Assembly: GCA_947478655.1 (NCBI GenBank)
Contig: CANJWU010000008.1
Location: 1 to 13,499 of the forward strand
Source of the DNA: Sphingobacteriales bacterium
GTDB taxonomy: Bacteria; Bacteroidota; Bacteroidia; Sphingobacteriales; Sphingobacteriaceae
Direction of reading: 5' to 3'
Length of the DNA stretch: 13,499 nt
Shown here: positions 1 to 6,315 of the stretch, piece after piece
Numbering within the stretch: position 1 is the stretch's first letter
Layout of the letters: the number at the start of each line of letters is the position of its first letter
Position numbers and translations under genes: made by a program
The notes under the pieces: generated by a model
The model's input: the letters and a program-made list of their open reading frames with translations, nothing else
The model's database searches: none
What the model was told of the DNA's origin: nothing

Positions 1-1262
1 GTACTGCCAATGATAAATGCTTCTTGAATAGCGGTATTAAATACCCGATCATCACCAAAATTTTGCGCCAATGTAGCCGCTTCTCTAAATACACCGCCTA
101 ATCTTGCCCCTACATCTTGACCATATAATAAACATTCTGGATGCTTTTGCATTAATTCTTTTACTGCAAATAATGCGGCATCGACCATCAGTGTGAGTTC
201 TTTTCCTGCACCTTCGCGCGCACCTTTTTCTTCGGTTATTGGCGTGGGTGCAAAATCATGTGTAAATAAATCTTCGGGGCTAGGATCTTCTGCCAATAAT
301 GCTTTGGCGTAATCGCTTGCTACTTGCGCTATCGCTTTTGTCTCGATTTCTGAAATTACTTTTTCAGCAATTCCATGAGCCAATAAATTGGCTTTTAATT
401 TTGGATATGGATCTCTTAAAGCTGCTTCTGCTAAATCATCACGATACCATTCTTTTCTAACACCAGAAGTATGGTGATTTAAAAGGGGCACTTTTGCATG
501 AATTAAAAAAGGACGACGTTCTTTTCTAATGATTTCTATTACTTCTTGAATTGTTTCAAACGAAGCCATAAAGTCGGTGCCATCTATACTTCTTGTTTCA
601 ATTCCTTTAAAACCTTTGGCATATTCTGCAGCATCCATTGCACGAATTTCTTTTGCACTTGCAGATATATCCCATTCATTATCTTGCACTAAATATAAAA
701 TAGGTAATTGCTTCAAAGCCGCCATTTGAAAGGCTTCTGCTACTTCTCCTTCGGTAATACATGCATCTCCTAACGAACAAACCACCACAGGGTTTTCTGA
801 TGATTGAAGGCTAGTCAAACCAGTTTTTTCTTTGTATTGAATTCCCATGGCTAAGCCCGTAGTTGGTATGGCTTGCATTCCTGTTGCAGAAGATTGATGC
901 GGAATTTTAGGCATATCCTCTCGCTTCAAACTTGGATGACAATAATAAGTTCGACCACCCGAAAAAGGATCGTCCTTTTTGGCTAAGAGTTGCAACATTA
1001 ATTCATAAGGTTGCATACCAATGCCTAATAAAATGGCATCGTCGCGGTAATAGGCCGATAAATAATCTTGTGGTTTTAATTGAATTCCTAAAGCTAATTG
1101 AATGGCTTCGTGACCGCGTGAAGTTGCATGTACATATTTGGCTGTTACCTCTTTGTTTGCTTCATAAAGTTCGGTCATGGCTTTTGCAGTGCATAGCAAG
1201 GACCAAGCCTTTAATAATACTTTTTCAGAAACAAGCAAGGAAGGTTTAGTGGAATGAGACAT
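1..1262 (-). CDS. Alpha/beta-fused 2-oxoacid dehydrogenase E1 component (5' part, truncated by window edge)
   Basis: Partial gene: 420 codons are visible from the ATG at 1262, and the frame stays open to base 1. The product is a thiamine-diphosphate-dependent E1 that decarboxylates a 2-oxoacid and acylates the lipoyl E2; a branched-chain 2-oxoacid or pyruvate is the likely substrate. Residues 1 to about 330 are E1-alpha: AYYRDDA near 70, PHQSSATG near 121, a ThDP/Mg motif that starts GDA (165-167) and ends DN (194-195), and HHTSG near 263. From about residue 355 a beta subunit begins (GQDVGARLGGVF near 381, then RVFNTAIQEAF). Alpha and beta in one chain are familiar in Bacteroidota, where such proteins are about 650-700 residues, so roughly 240 are missing here. 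The GDA replaces the usual GDG. It has its own candidate promoter and is probably not part of the phenylacetate operon. Substrate is not determinable from this fragment. Confidence 0.9.
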   Translation of the reverse strand, partial: MSHSTKPSLLVSEKVLLKAWSLLCTAKAMTELYEANKEVTAKYVHATSRGHEAIQLALGIQLKPQDYLSAYYRDDAILLGIGMQPYELMLQLLAKKDDPFSGGRTYYCHPSLKREDMPKIPHQSSATGMQAIPTTGLAMGIQYKEKTGLTSLQSSENPVVVCSLGDACITEGEVAEAFQMAALKQLPILYLVQDNEWDISASAKEIRAMDAAEYAKGFKGIETRSIDGTDFMASFETIQEVIEIIRKERRPFLIHAKVPLLNHHTSGVRKEWYRDDLAEAALRDPYPKLKANLLAHGIAEKVISEIETKAIAQVASDYAKALLAEDPSPEDLFTHDFAPTPITEEKGAREGAGKELTLMVDAALFAVKELMQKHPECLLYGQDVGARLGGVFREAATLAQNFGDDRVFNTAIQEAFIIGS

Positions 1263-1287
1263 GGAATTAATTCGGGTTATTCACCAA

Positions 1288-1295
1288 CAAATTTA
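1288..1295 (-). promoter_or_regulatory. Candidate -7 element for the E1 gene
   Basis: Read on the minus strand this is TAAATTTG, an exact match to the Bacteroidota -7 consensus TAnnTTTG. It lies 25 nt upstream of the E1 start codon, giving a plausible short leader. No TTTG sits at the usual 19-21 nt upstream; the nearest TTG is 11 nt away, so only the -7 half is supported. Confidence 0.4.
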
Positions 1296-1326
1296 AACTT
1301 TTTGTCCAATAAATGAGGCATTGCAG

Positions 1327-1354
1327 CAAAACAAAGTAATTTGATAAAATTACT
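1327..1354 (-). terminator. AT-rich hairpin downstream of the enoyl-CoA hydratase gene
   Basis: On the minus strand AGTAATTT, a 4-nt loop and AAATTACT form a perfect 8-bp stem, followed by TTGTTTTG. It begins 25 nt past the stop codon of the hydratase gene at 1380 and precedes the E1 promoter candidate, which is where a terminator would be expected. The stem is AT-rich and the T-tract is interrupted, so termination would be weak. The 8-4-8 symmetry also allows a protein-binding site upstream of the E1 gene. Confidence 0.4.
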
Positions 1355-1379
1355 GATTTTCAGATAGTTGAATAGAAAG

Positions 1380-2135
1380 CTATTTGGATTTAAATTGATT
1401 AATTGCATTAACTGTAAAATCTGAAAGCACCAATTGGCCACTCATAGCTGCGCGTTCAATTAATAGCTCATCCCAATGTTCGGTTCCAGCCCATGCAACT
1501 TGCTTTAATAATTGCATGGCTTCGGGATTACTGGCCGCTAATTTATTTGCTAATTGCAACACGGCTTGATCTAAAGCTTGTGTGCTTTCGTGCACTTCGG
1601 CGTACAATCCTTTTTCTCTGGCCCATGCAGCACTTTGCCATTCGCTTGCATTAATCGCTAATTGACAAAAAGCAGCAGAACCAATTTTTCTTTCTACAGC
1701 AGGACCTACCACAAATGGACCAATACCCACTGCTAGTTCGCTAAGTTTGACTGAAGCATGTGTGGATGCAAGGGTATAATCGGCTGCCGATGCAATGCCG
1801 ACGCCACCTCCCACTGCCTTACCATGTACTCTAGCAATTACAAATTTAGGTGCTTTTCTAATGGCATTAATTACACTTGCAAAACCAGAAAAGAAATTAA
1901 TTCCAGTTGCTAAATCTTTAATCGAAATTAATTCATCGAAACTTGCACCTGCGCAAAAAGCTTTTTCACCCTCACTTTGTATAACAATCACTTTAACCAT
2001 TTGATTATGGCCCGCTGCCGAAATTTCGGCTGCAAGCTTTCTTAAAATTTCACCTGGCAAAGAATTACTCTGCGGGTGATAAAAATTAATTTTTGCGATG
2101 CCATCGTTAATTGATGTTTGTACAAAAGCTTCCAT
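1380..2135 (-). CDS. Enoyl-CoA hydratase/isomerase family protein (possible PaaF substitute)
   Basis: Crotonase-fold protein of 251 residues from the ATG at 2135. A longer reading from 2168 adds MIRSIQQLALI, which does not look like this family's N-terminus and overlaps a promoter-like element, so I reject it. Oxyanion-hole segments are FCAGASFDEL (60-69) and GKAVGGGVG (105-113). Of the two catalytic glutamates of classical hydratases (E144 and E164 in rat crotonase), the second is present as E133 in KLSELAVGIG, while the first is replaced by G113. The C-terminal half (GPFVVGPAVERKIG from 139, then GTEHWDELLIERAA from 217) belongs to a subgroup I recall from Bacteroidota that is usually annotated only as enoyl-CoA hydratase/isomerase. 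It is adjacent to the phenylacetate genes, and no two-glutamate paaF is present, so hydration of 2,3-dehydroadipyl-CoA is a reasonable guess. A methylglutaconyl-CoA hydratase-like role in leucine breakdown, fitting the neighbouring E1, is the alternative. Confidence 0.88.
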   Translation of the reverse strand: MEAFVQTSINDGIAKINFYHPQSNSLPGEILRKLAAEISAAGHNQMVKVIVIQSEGEKAFCAGASFDELISIKDLATGINFFSGFASVINAIRKAPKFVIARVHGKAVGGGVGIASAADYTLASTHASVKLSELAVGIGPFVVGPAVERKIGSAAFCQLAINASEWQSAAWAREKGLYAEVHESTQALDQAVLQLANKLAASNPEAMQLLKQVAWAGTEHWDELLIERAAMSGQLVLSDFTVNAINQFKSK

Positions 2136-2155
2136 AATTAATGCTAATTGCTGAA

Positions 2156-2173
2156 TTGATCTGATCAAATATA
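2156..2173 (-). promoter_or_regulatory. Dyad TTGAT-CTG-ATCAA overlapping a TATATTTG -7 element
   Basis: In the 50-nt gap between the Crp/Fnr gene ending at 2186 and the hydratase start at 2135, the minus strand carries TATATTTG (2173 to 2166), a perfect TAnnTTTG match. It partly overlaps a perfect 13-bp dyad (2156..2168) with half-sites TTGAT and ATCAA, the Fnr half-sites but with 3 nt rather than 4 between them. No clear -33 element is seen. The hydratase gene may therefore have its own regulated promoter as well as read-through from upstream. Confidence 0.35.
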
Positions 2174-2185
2174 TAAAAAATAAAG

Positions 2186-2773
2186 CTAGCTCTGCCGCCT
2201 TAATATTTTTTTGCTTTTGATCCTACTCAATGCCTCTGGAGTGATGCCCAAATAAGAGGCAATCATATATTGAGGTACCCTTTGCAGAATATCTGGTCTA
2301 GATTTAGCTAAATTTATAAAACGCTGTTGAGGAGATTCTATCAATAGGGAATTGCTTTTAAGATAAAATCGAATGAATAAATATTCGGCCATTATCCTAC
2401 CGTATTTCTGAAATGAAGGAAAAGTTTCGTAGCATTTTTGAAGTCCCTCGTAGCTTAATAAAATCAGTTCGCAATTGGATAAGGCTTCTATATTCCAAAC
2501 ACCCTCCTGTTGATATAAAAAACTAGTATAGTCGGCTACATAATTATTTTCTGTAAAGAATTCTTCCACAACTTGTTTTGTACCATTCATATAATAAGCC
2601 CTCAAAACGCCTTTATTACAGAATGCAATTTCGTTGCAAACTGTTCCAGCAACTTGTAATTTTTCTCCTTTTTTTAAGTGATACACGCGTAAATTTTGGG
2701 AAAGGAAATCCCATTCATGCTGACTTAGGGTTAAGAATAAACTGATAAATAATTTAATTTGTTCCAATTCCAT
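2186..2773 (-). CDS. Crp/Fnr family transcriptional regulator (copy 1)
   Basis: Cytoplasmic DNA-binding regulator of 195 residues. Residues about 20-115 form a cyclic-nucleotide-binding-type beta barrel (LKKGEKLQVAGTVCNEIAFCNKGVLRAYY), followed by a dimerisation helix (about 118-145), an SPQQRF linker at 147-152, and a C-terminal helix-turn-helix at about 166-188 with QYMIASYLGITPEALSR. There is no N-terminal cysteine cluster, so it is not an oxygen-sensing Fnr. The cNMP phosphate-binding motif is not convincing, so the effector is unknown. It is shorter than E. coli Crp (about 210), as is usual for this Bacteroidota group. A terminator-like hairpin and a large dyad lie upstream; the enoyl-CoA hydratase gene follows 50 nt downstream on the same strand. 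Position next to the phenylacetate genes suggests, but does not prove, that it controls them. Confidence 0.9.
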   Translation of the reverse strand: MELEQIKLFISLFLTLSQHEWDFLSQNLRVYHLKKGEKLQVAGTVCNEIAFCNKGVLRAYYMNGTKQVVEEFFTENNYVADYTSFLYQQEGVWNIEALSNCELILLSYEGLQKCYETFPSFQKYGRIMAEYLFIRFYLKSNSLLIESPQQRFINLAKSRPDILQRVPQYMIASYLGITPEALSRIKSKKILRRQS

Positions 2774-2779
2774 GTATAT

Positions 2780-2811
2780 AAAATATAAATAACTTTAAAA
2801 CCCTATACAAA
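2780..2811 (-). promoter_or_regulatory. Candidate promoter of Crp/Fnr copy 1
   Basis: On the minus strand TTTG (2811 to 2808), 20 nt, then TATATTTT (2787 to 2780) fits the Bacteroidota TTTG-N19-21-TAnnTTTG pattern with one mismatch in the last base. The implied transcription start is within a few bases of the ATG at 2773, so the mRNA would be almost leaderless. That is the main reason for doubt. The TTTG lies inside the T-tract of the adjacent terminator. Confidence 0.3.
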
Positions 2812-2831
2812 AAAGCCCATTTCAGAGCTTT
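2809..2831 (-). terminator. Rho-independent terminator-like hairpin after Crp/Fnr copy 2
   Basis: On the minus strand AAAGCTC, a 6-nt loop and GGGCTTT form a 7-bp stem with one G-T pair. The T residues run on past the stem (six T in total). It lies 85 nt beyond the stop codon of the upstream Crp/Fnr gene and in front of the next one, so it probably separates the two transcripts. Confidence 0.5.
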
Positions 2832-2851
2832 CAAAGCACAATAAAGTAAAT

Positions 2852-2873
2852 ATATAACATTAACATGTTATAT
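2852..2873. promoter_or_regulatory. Perfect 9-4-9 inverted repeat, candidate Crp/Fnr operator (site 1)
   Basis: Arms ATATAACAT (2852..2860) and ATGTTATAT (2865..2873) are exact reverse complements around a 4-nt spacer. The size and spacing are those of a dimeric Crp/Fnr operator. It lies between the two Crp/Fnr genes, about 80 nt upstream of the start codon at 2773. It shares the core ACAT-N4-ATGT with the dyad at 3621..3638. No T-tract follows on either strand, so a terminator role is unlikely. Confidence 0.55.
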
Positions 2874-2915
2874 GCAAAATTACCCTGAAAAAAGGTTAAA
2901 ATCTTGCAAATGAAT

Positions 2916-3554
2916 TTAGTTCGGTAAGTTTTTTGGGTCTTTTTTAGGATCTTTTTTAGGATCCTGCTCAAATCGCGCCCTTGCCAATCTTCCTTTTAAG
3001 CGACTCAAGACTTCTGCCGTCATGCCTAAAAATGTAGCGATCATATATTGTGGAATTTCTTGAATAACTTCTGGTCTAATTTCTTTCAACTTCAAATATC
3101 TTTCAACAGGCGAATCATTTACAATCATCGAATTTAATTCCATAAAGAAATTTAAATTTTCCTCTAACATCTTTCTAGTTAAATTTTGGAAACGAGGAAT
3201 CCTATCGTAAATGAGTTGTAAATTTGCATAAGAAATTTGATACAATTTTACATCGGTCTTTGCTTCTAAAATTCTTGTGGAAGTTGTTTGTTTTGTAAAA
3301 CTTTGATATTCAGAAAAAAAATCTATTGGAAAGAAAAACTGTTGGCTTACTTCTTTATTATTGAAAATTTGGAATTGCCTAACCACACCGTCTAATAGCA
3401 AATAGGTATAGGCGCAAACCTCATCAATCCCCTTAATTTGTTGGCCTTTTTGATAAGAAATATATTCGAATAGATTAATTACAAAGGCTAATTCTTCTTC
3501 CGTTAGTAATACATTATCGTTGATAAAACTAACTAATACGTTGTCATTTTTCAT
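2916..3554 (-). CDS. Crp/Fnr family transcriptional regulator (copy 2) with KDPK-repeat tail
   Basis: Regulator of 212 residues, paralogous to the copy at 2186..2773. It has a cNMP-binding-like barrel (about 20-112), a dimer helix (about 118-145), an SPVERYLKL linker at 148-156 and an HTH at about 168-188. The segment QYMIATFLGMTAEVLSRLK is nearly the same as in copy 1 (QYMIASYLGITPEALSRIK), so the two probably bind similar operators. No [Fe-S]-type cysteine cluster is seen. The tail after residue 197 is unusual: DPKK, DPKK, DPKN, then LPN, encoded by a 12-bp tandem repeat; it is hydrophilic, probably disordered, and not part of the fold. The gene starts 107 nt from the end of paaZ and its upstream gap holds a 7-4-7 dyad. 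The ATG at 3554 fits the length of the family. Its target genes are unproven. Confidence 0.9.
   Translation of the reverse strand: MKNDNVLVSFINDNVLLTEEELAFVINLFEYISYQKGQQIKGIDEVCAYTYLLLDGVVRQFQIFNNKEVSQQFFFPIDFFSEYQSFTKQTTSTRILEAKTDVKLYQISYANLQLIYDRIPRFQNLTRKMLEENLNFFMELNSMIVNDSPVERYLKLKEIRPEVIQEIPQYMIATFLGMTAEVLSRLKGRLARARFEQDPKKDPKKDPKNLPN
2928..2963 (-). repeat. 12-bp tandem repeat encoding (D-P-K-K)n
   Basis: On the coding strand GATCCTAAAAAA occurs twice exactly (2963 to 2940), followed by a third copy, GACCCAAAAAAC (2939 to 2928), with three changes. The unit is four codons, so gain or loss of copies keeps the frame. It forms the extreme C-terminus of the Crp/Fnr copy 2 protein and looks like a slippage product. 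Confidence 0.85.
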
Positions 3555-3563
3555 ATGCTCTAA

Positions 3564-3620
3564 ACTTTTTTTTAAAAAAGTAAACTAGCACATTTAAAAA
3601 TTATTTTTTTATTTTTAAAT
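3564..3620. repeat. Pair of AT-only inverted repeats upstream of Crp/Fnr copy 2
   Basis: Two dyads occupy the gap between the Crp/Fnr start at 3554 and the operator-like dyad at 3621. ACTTTTTT (3564..3571) pairs with AAAAAAGT (3574..3581), and ATTTAAAAAT (3592..3601) pairs with ATTTTTAAAT (3611..3620) around a 9-nt T-rich spacer. The A- and T-tracts would bend the DNA or act as UP-like promoter sequence. They could also contribute a weak end to the paaZ transcript. I could not fix a promoter here. Confidence 0.4.
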
Positions 3621-3638
3621 AGTACATAATGATGTACT
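3621..3638. promoter_or_regulatory. Perfect 7-4-7 inverted repeat, candidate Crp/Fnr operator (site 2)
   Basis: Arms AGTACAT (3621..3627) and ATGTACT (3632..3638) are exact reverse complements with a 4-nt spacer. It lies in the 107-nt gap between paaZ and the Crp/Fnr gene, centred about 75 nt upstream of that gene's ATG. Core and spacing (ACAT-N4-ATGT) match the dyad at 2852..2873, while spacer and flanks differ, which favours a protein-binding site over a copied repeat. Confidence 0.55.
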
Positions 3639-3661
3639 GCTCAGAAAAAAAGCCCTTTAAA

Positions 3662-5710
3662 TTAAATATCAATTCTTTTTTTAACCATTGTTAAGATGGT
3701 AGCGATGGCTACGGTCTCTCCTGTTTCGTCATATACATTTACTAAAAACTTTACGATTCCTTTAGCAACATCTTGTTCATCTCGTTTTTCCTGATCCATT
3801 TTTTCTTTTACTGTTAAACGCACACCAATTGTCATTCCAGGATAAACAGGTTTAGTAAATCGACATTCATCAAGTCCGTAATTCAACAGCACTGGGCCTT
3901 TCTTGGCATCAACAAATAAACCAGCTGCAGCAGATAAGATAAAATAACCATGCGCAACTCTGCCATTAAAAATAGTTCCATCTAAAGAAGTTGCATCGGT
4001 ATGTGCATAAAAATGATCCCAACTCACGTTAGAAAAATTCACAATATCGGCTTCTGTAATCGTACGTTTTGCGGTAACAACTGTTTCTCCAATTTCAATA
4101 TCTTCAAAATGTTTACGAAAAACATGTACTTCTTTTTCTTGTTGAATGGCACCTATTTGATATTGATTGGTAATAGCGGTTAACATACTTGGCGAGCCTT
4201 GAATTGCGGTGCGTTGCATATAATGTAAAACGCCACGCTTACCACCCATTTCTTCTCCACCTCCAGCTCTGCCCGGTCCACCGTGCGTTAACAAAGGCAT
4301 TGGCGAACCATGCCCTGTACTTTCTTTTGCACATTCATTATTTAAAACTAAAATTCGACCGTGGTACGATGCTGCTCCAACTACAAATTCTTTGGCAATT
4401 TTTTGATCATTGGTTACAATCGAACAAACTAAACTTCCTTTGCCTAATTTACTTAGCGCAATGGCATCTGTTAAATGTTGATAAGGCATGAGGGTACTAA
4501 CTGGACCAAATGCTTCTATATTATGGCAGTCTGTGTTTTCGAAAGGCTTATCATTTAAAAATAAAATAGGCGACATAAATGCACCCTTGTTTTGATCTGC
4601 ACCATGCAAAGTAACTTCGTCTATATTTCCGTAAACCAATTGTTGACTGCTTTGCAATAATTTTACTTTTTCTTTTACCTCCTTTAATTGTTCCAAACCA
4701 GCAAGTGAGCCCATTCTTACGCCTTCTACAGCAGGATCACCAATGGTGGTGCTGGCTAATCTTTTGCCAATGGCAATTTGTACATCCTCTAATAAATTTT
4801 CAGGAACAATTATTCTTCTAACGGCCGTACATTTTTGTCCAGCTTTTACGGTAATTTCTTTAGTCACCTCTTTTACAAACAAATCAAATTCTGGTGTTCC
4901 AGGTATTGCGTCTGGCCCTAAGATGGCTGCATTCAAAGAATCTGCTTCCATATTAAAAGGAACAGACTCCGATATAATGTTTGGATGAGATTTTAATTTT
5001 GCACCAGTATGTGCAGAGCCTGTAAAGGTGACTACATCTTGCGAAGTAACGTGATCTAAAATACCATTCGCCGATCCACAAATTAATTGCAAAGCACCTT
5101 CAGGTAAAATATTACTATTGATAATTTCTTTGGTTACTACCTCTGTTAAAAAACAAGTAACTGTTGCAGGCTTAACCACTGCGGGCATTCCAGCCAATAG
5201 ATTAACTGCAATTTTTTCTAACATTCCCCAAACAGGAAAATTATATGCATTGATATGAATAGCCACGCCTTCTTTAGGTACACAAATGTGATGTCCATTA
5301 AAACTGCCTGTTTTAGATAATTTAGCTAATTCACCATCAACATAAAATGTTTCGTCGGGGAATTGTTTTCTCAAACTTGCATAAGCAAATAAATTACCAA
5401 TGCCTCCTTCAATATCAATCCAACTATCAATTTTAGTCGCACCTGTTGCCGCACTTACTTGGTAAAACAATTCTTTTTTGGCAAGTAAATGAAAAGCCAA
5501 TGCCTTTAACATGCGACCTCGTTCTTGAAAAGTTAATTTTCTTAACGCAGGTCCACCTGTATTTCTACCATACGCCAACATCATACCAAAATCAAGGCCT
5601 GTGGCATCTGCACGGTAAATTGCTTCGCCTGTGATGGCATTAAATAAATCTGTTCCTTTACCCGAACCTTTAACCCATTGCCCAGCAATATAATTTTCTA
5701 ATTGTTGCAT
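3662..5710 (-). CDS. paaZ: Phenylacetate degradation bifunctional protein PaaZ (oxepin-CoA hydrolase / 3-oxo-5,6-dehydrosuberyl-CoA semialdehyde dehydrogenase)
   Basis: A 682-residue two-domain enzyme, the same length class as E. coli PaaZ (681). The C-terminal MaoC-like (R)-hydratase domain (about 532-680) hydrolytically opens the ring of oxepin-CoA, and the N-terminal aldehyde dehydrogenase (about 1-520) oxidises the resulting semialdehyde with NADP. ALDH motifs: KPATVT at 180-185, FTGSAHTG at 229-236, catalytic E255 in NMEADSLN and nucleophile C294 in KAGQKCTA. Hydratase motifs: FEDIEIGE at 535-542, the D-x4-H pair D565/H570 in SWDHFYAH, and NGRVAHGYF at 582-590. Both active sites look intact, so unlike organisms that split this step between a hydratase and a separate dehydrogenase, this one uses the fused form. 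It starts 4 nt after paaY and is the last gene of the paaA-to-paaZ string. Confidence 0.97.
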   Translation of the reverse strand: MQQLENYIAGQWVKGSGKGTDLFNAITGEAIYRADATGLDFGMMLAYGRNTGGPALRKLTFQERGRMLKALAFHLLAKKELFYQVSAATGATKIDSWIDIEGGIGNLFAYASLRKQFPDETFYVDGELAKLSKTGSFNGHHICVPKEGVAIHINAYNFPVWGMLEKIAVNLLAGMPAVVKPATVTCFLTEVVTKEIINSNILPEGALQLICGSANGILDHVTSQDVVTFTGSAHTGAKLKSHPNIISESVPFNMEADSLNAAILGPDAIPGTPEFDLFVKEVTKEITVKAGQKCTAVRRIIVPENLLEDVQIAIGKRLASTTIGDPAVEGVRMGSLAGLEQLKEVKEKVKLLQSSQQLVYGNIDEVTLHGADQNKGAFMSPILFLNDKPFENTDCHNIEAFGPVSTLMPYQHLTDAIALSKLGKGSLVCSIVTNDQKIAKEFVVGAASYHGRILVLNNECAKESTGHGSPMPLLTHGGPGRAGGGEEMGGKRGVLHYMQRTAIQGSPSMLTAITNQYQIGAIQQEKEVHVFRKHFEDIEIGETVVTAKRTITEADIVNFSNVSWDHFYAHTDATSLDGTIFNGRVAHGYFILSAAAGLFVDAKKGPVLLNYGLDECRFTKPVYPGMTIGVRLTVKEKMDQEKRDEQDVAKGIVKFLVNVYDETGETVAIATILTMVKKRIDI

Positions 5711-5714
5711 TTTT

Positions 5715-6305
5715 TTATTTCTTTGAATTCCAGGTTTTATATATTTCTTGTTGCGTTGGCCTATTGGGTTCGATCTCCCTTAAAGGCTCACACTCTTTTA
5801 ATGTTTCTTTACAATCTTTTGGTAATTGTTGATACAGTGCAGTACCCTCCGATTTCCATGCTAACATTTCGTCGCTTACCTCTTTTATTTCTTTTGCAGG
5901 ATTTCCTACAATAACTTTTCGATTGGTTGTTGTGGTATTTGCCGCAACAAAAGACAAAGCACCAACTATACATTCATCACCAATCACCGCATGATCCATA
6001 ATCACGGCATTCATTCCGATTAACGTATTCTTACCAATTTGCGCCCCATGAATAATGGCACCATGCCCAATATGAGCACCTGCTTGCAATACAACGGTGG
6101 CACCAGGAAATAAATGTATGGTACAATTTTCTTGTACATTACATCCATCTTCAATAATTATTTGCCCCCAATCTCCTCGAATAGCTGCACTTGGACCAAC
6201 GTATACATTTTTACCGATGATCACATTACCTGTAACCGATGCTAAAGGATGAACAAAAGAACTCTCATCTATTACCGGGCGATAGCCATTGAATTCAAAA
6301 ATCAT
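5715..6305 (-). CDS. paaY: PaaY, hexapeptide-repeat gamma-carbonic-anhydrase-like thioesterase
   Basis: Protein of 196 residues, the same length as E. coli PaaY. It forms a left-handed beta helix built from hexapeptide repeats, visible as IIGKNVYVGPSAAIRGD and again as HIGHGAIIHGAQIGKNTLIGMNAVI. Three histidines placed like the metal ligands of gamma carbonic anhydrases are H64 (TIHLFPG), H81 and H86 (HIGHGAIIH). The C-terminal helical tail (KTLKECEPLREIEPNRPT) is the part that distinguishes PaaY from other gamma-CA-like proteins. In studied bacteria PaaY is a thioesterase that removes dead-end products, such as the 2-hydroxycyclohepta-1,4,6-triene-1-formyl-CoA formed from the PaaZ semialdehyde. 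Its position directly before paaZ (4-nt gap) fits this. It follows paaJ by 9 nt. Confidence 0.93.
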   Translation of the reverse strand: MIFEFNGYRPVIDESSFVHPLASVTGNVIIGKNVYVGPSAAIRGDWGQIIIEDGCNVQENCTIHLFPGATVVLQAGAHIGHGAIIHGAQIGKNTLIGMNAVIMDHAVIGDECIVGALSFVAANTTTTNRKVIVGNPAKEIKEVSDEMLAWKSEGTALYQQLPKDCKETLKECEPLREIEPNRPTQQEIYKTWNSKK

Positions 6306-6315
6306 TTTTTTATCA

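Noticed and set aside
932..1249. Plus-strand open frame of 105 codons
   Set aside because: It is antisense to the well-supported E1 gene and shows no recognisable domain.
3592..3620. AT-only inverted repeat as a Rho-independent terminator for paaZ
   Set aside because: The stem has no G or C and no T-tract follows it on the minus strand, so a DNA-shape or promoter role is as likely.
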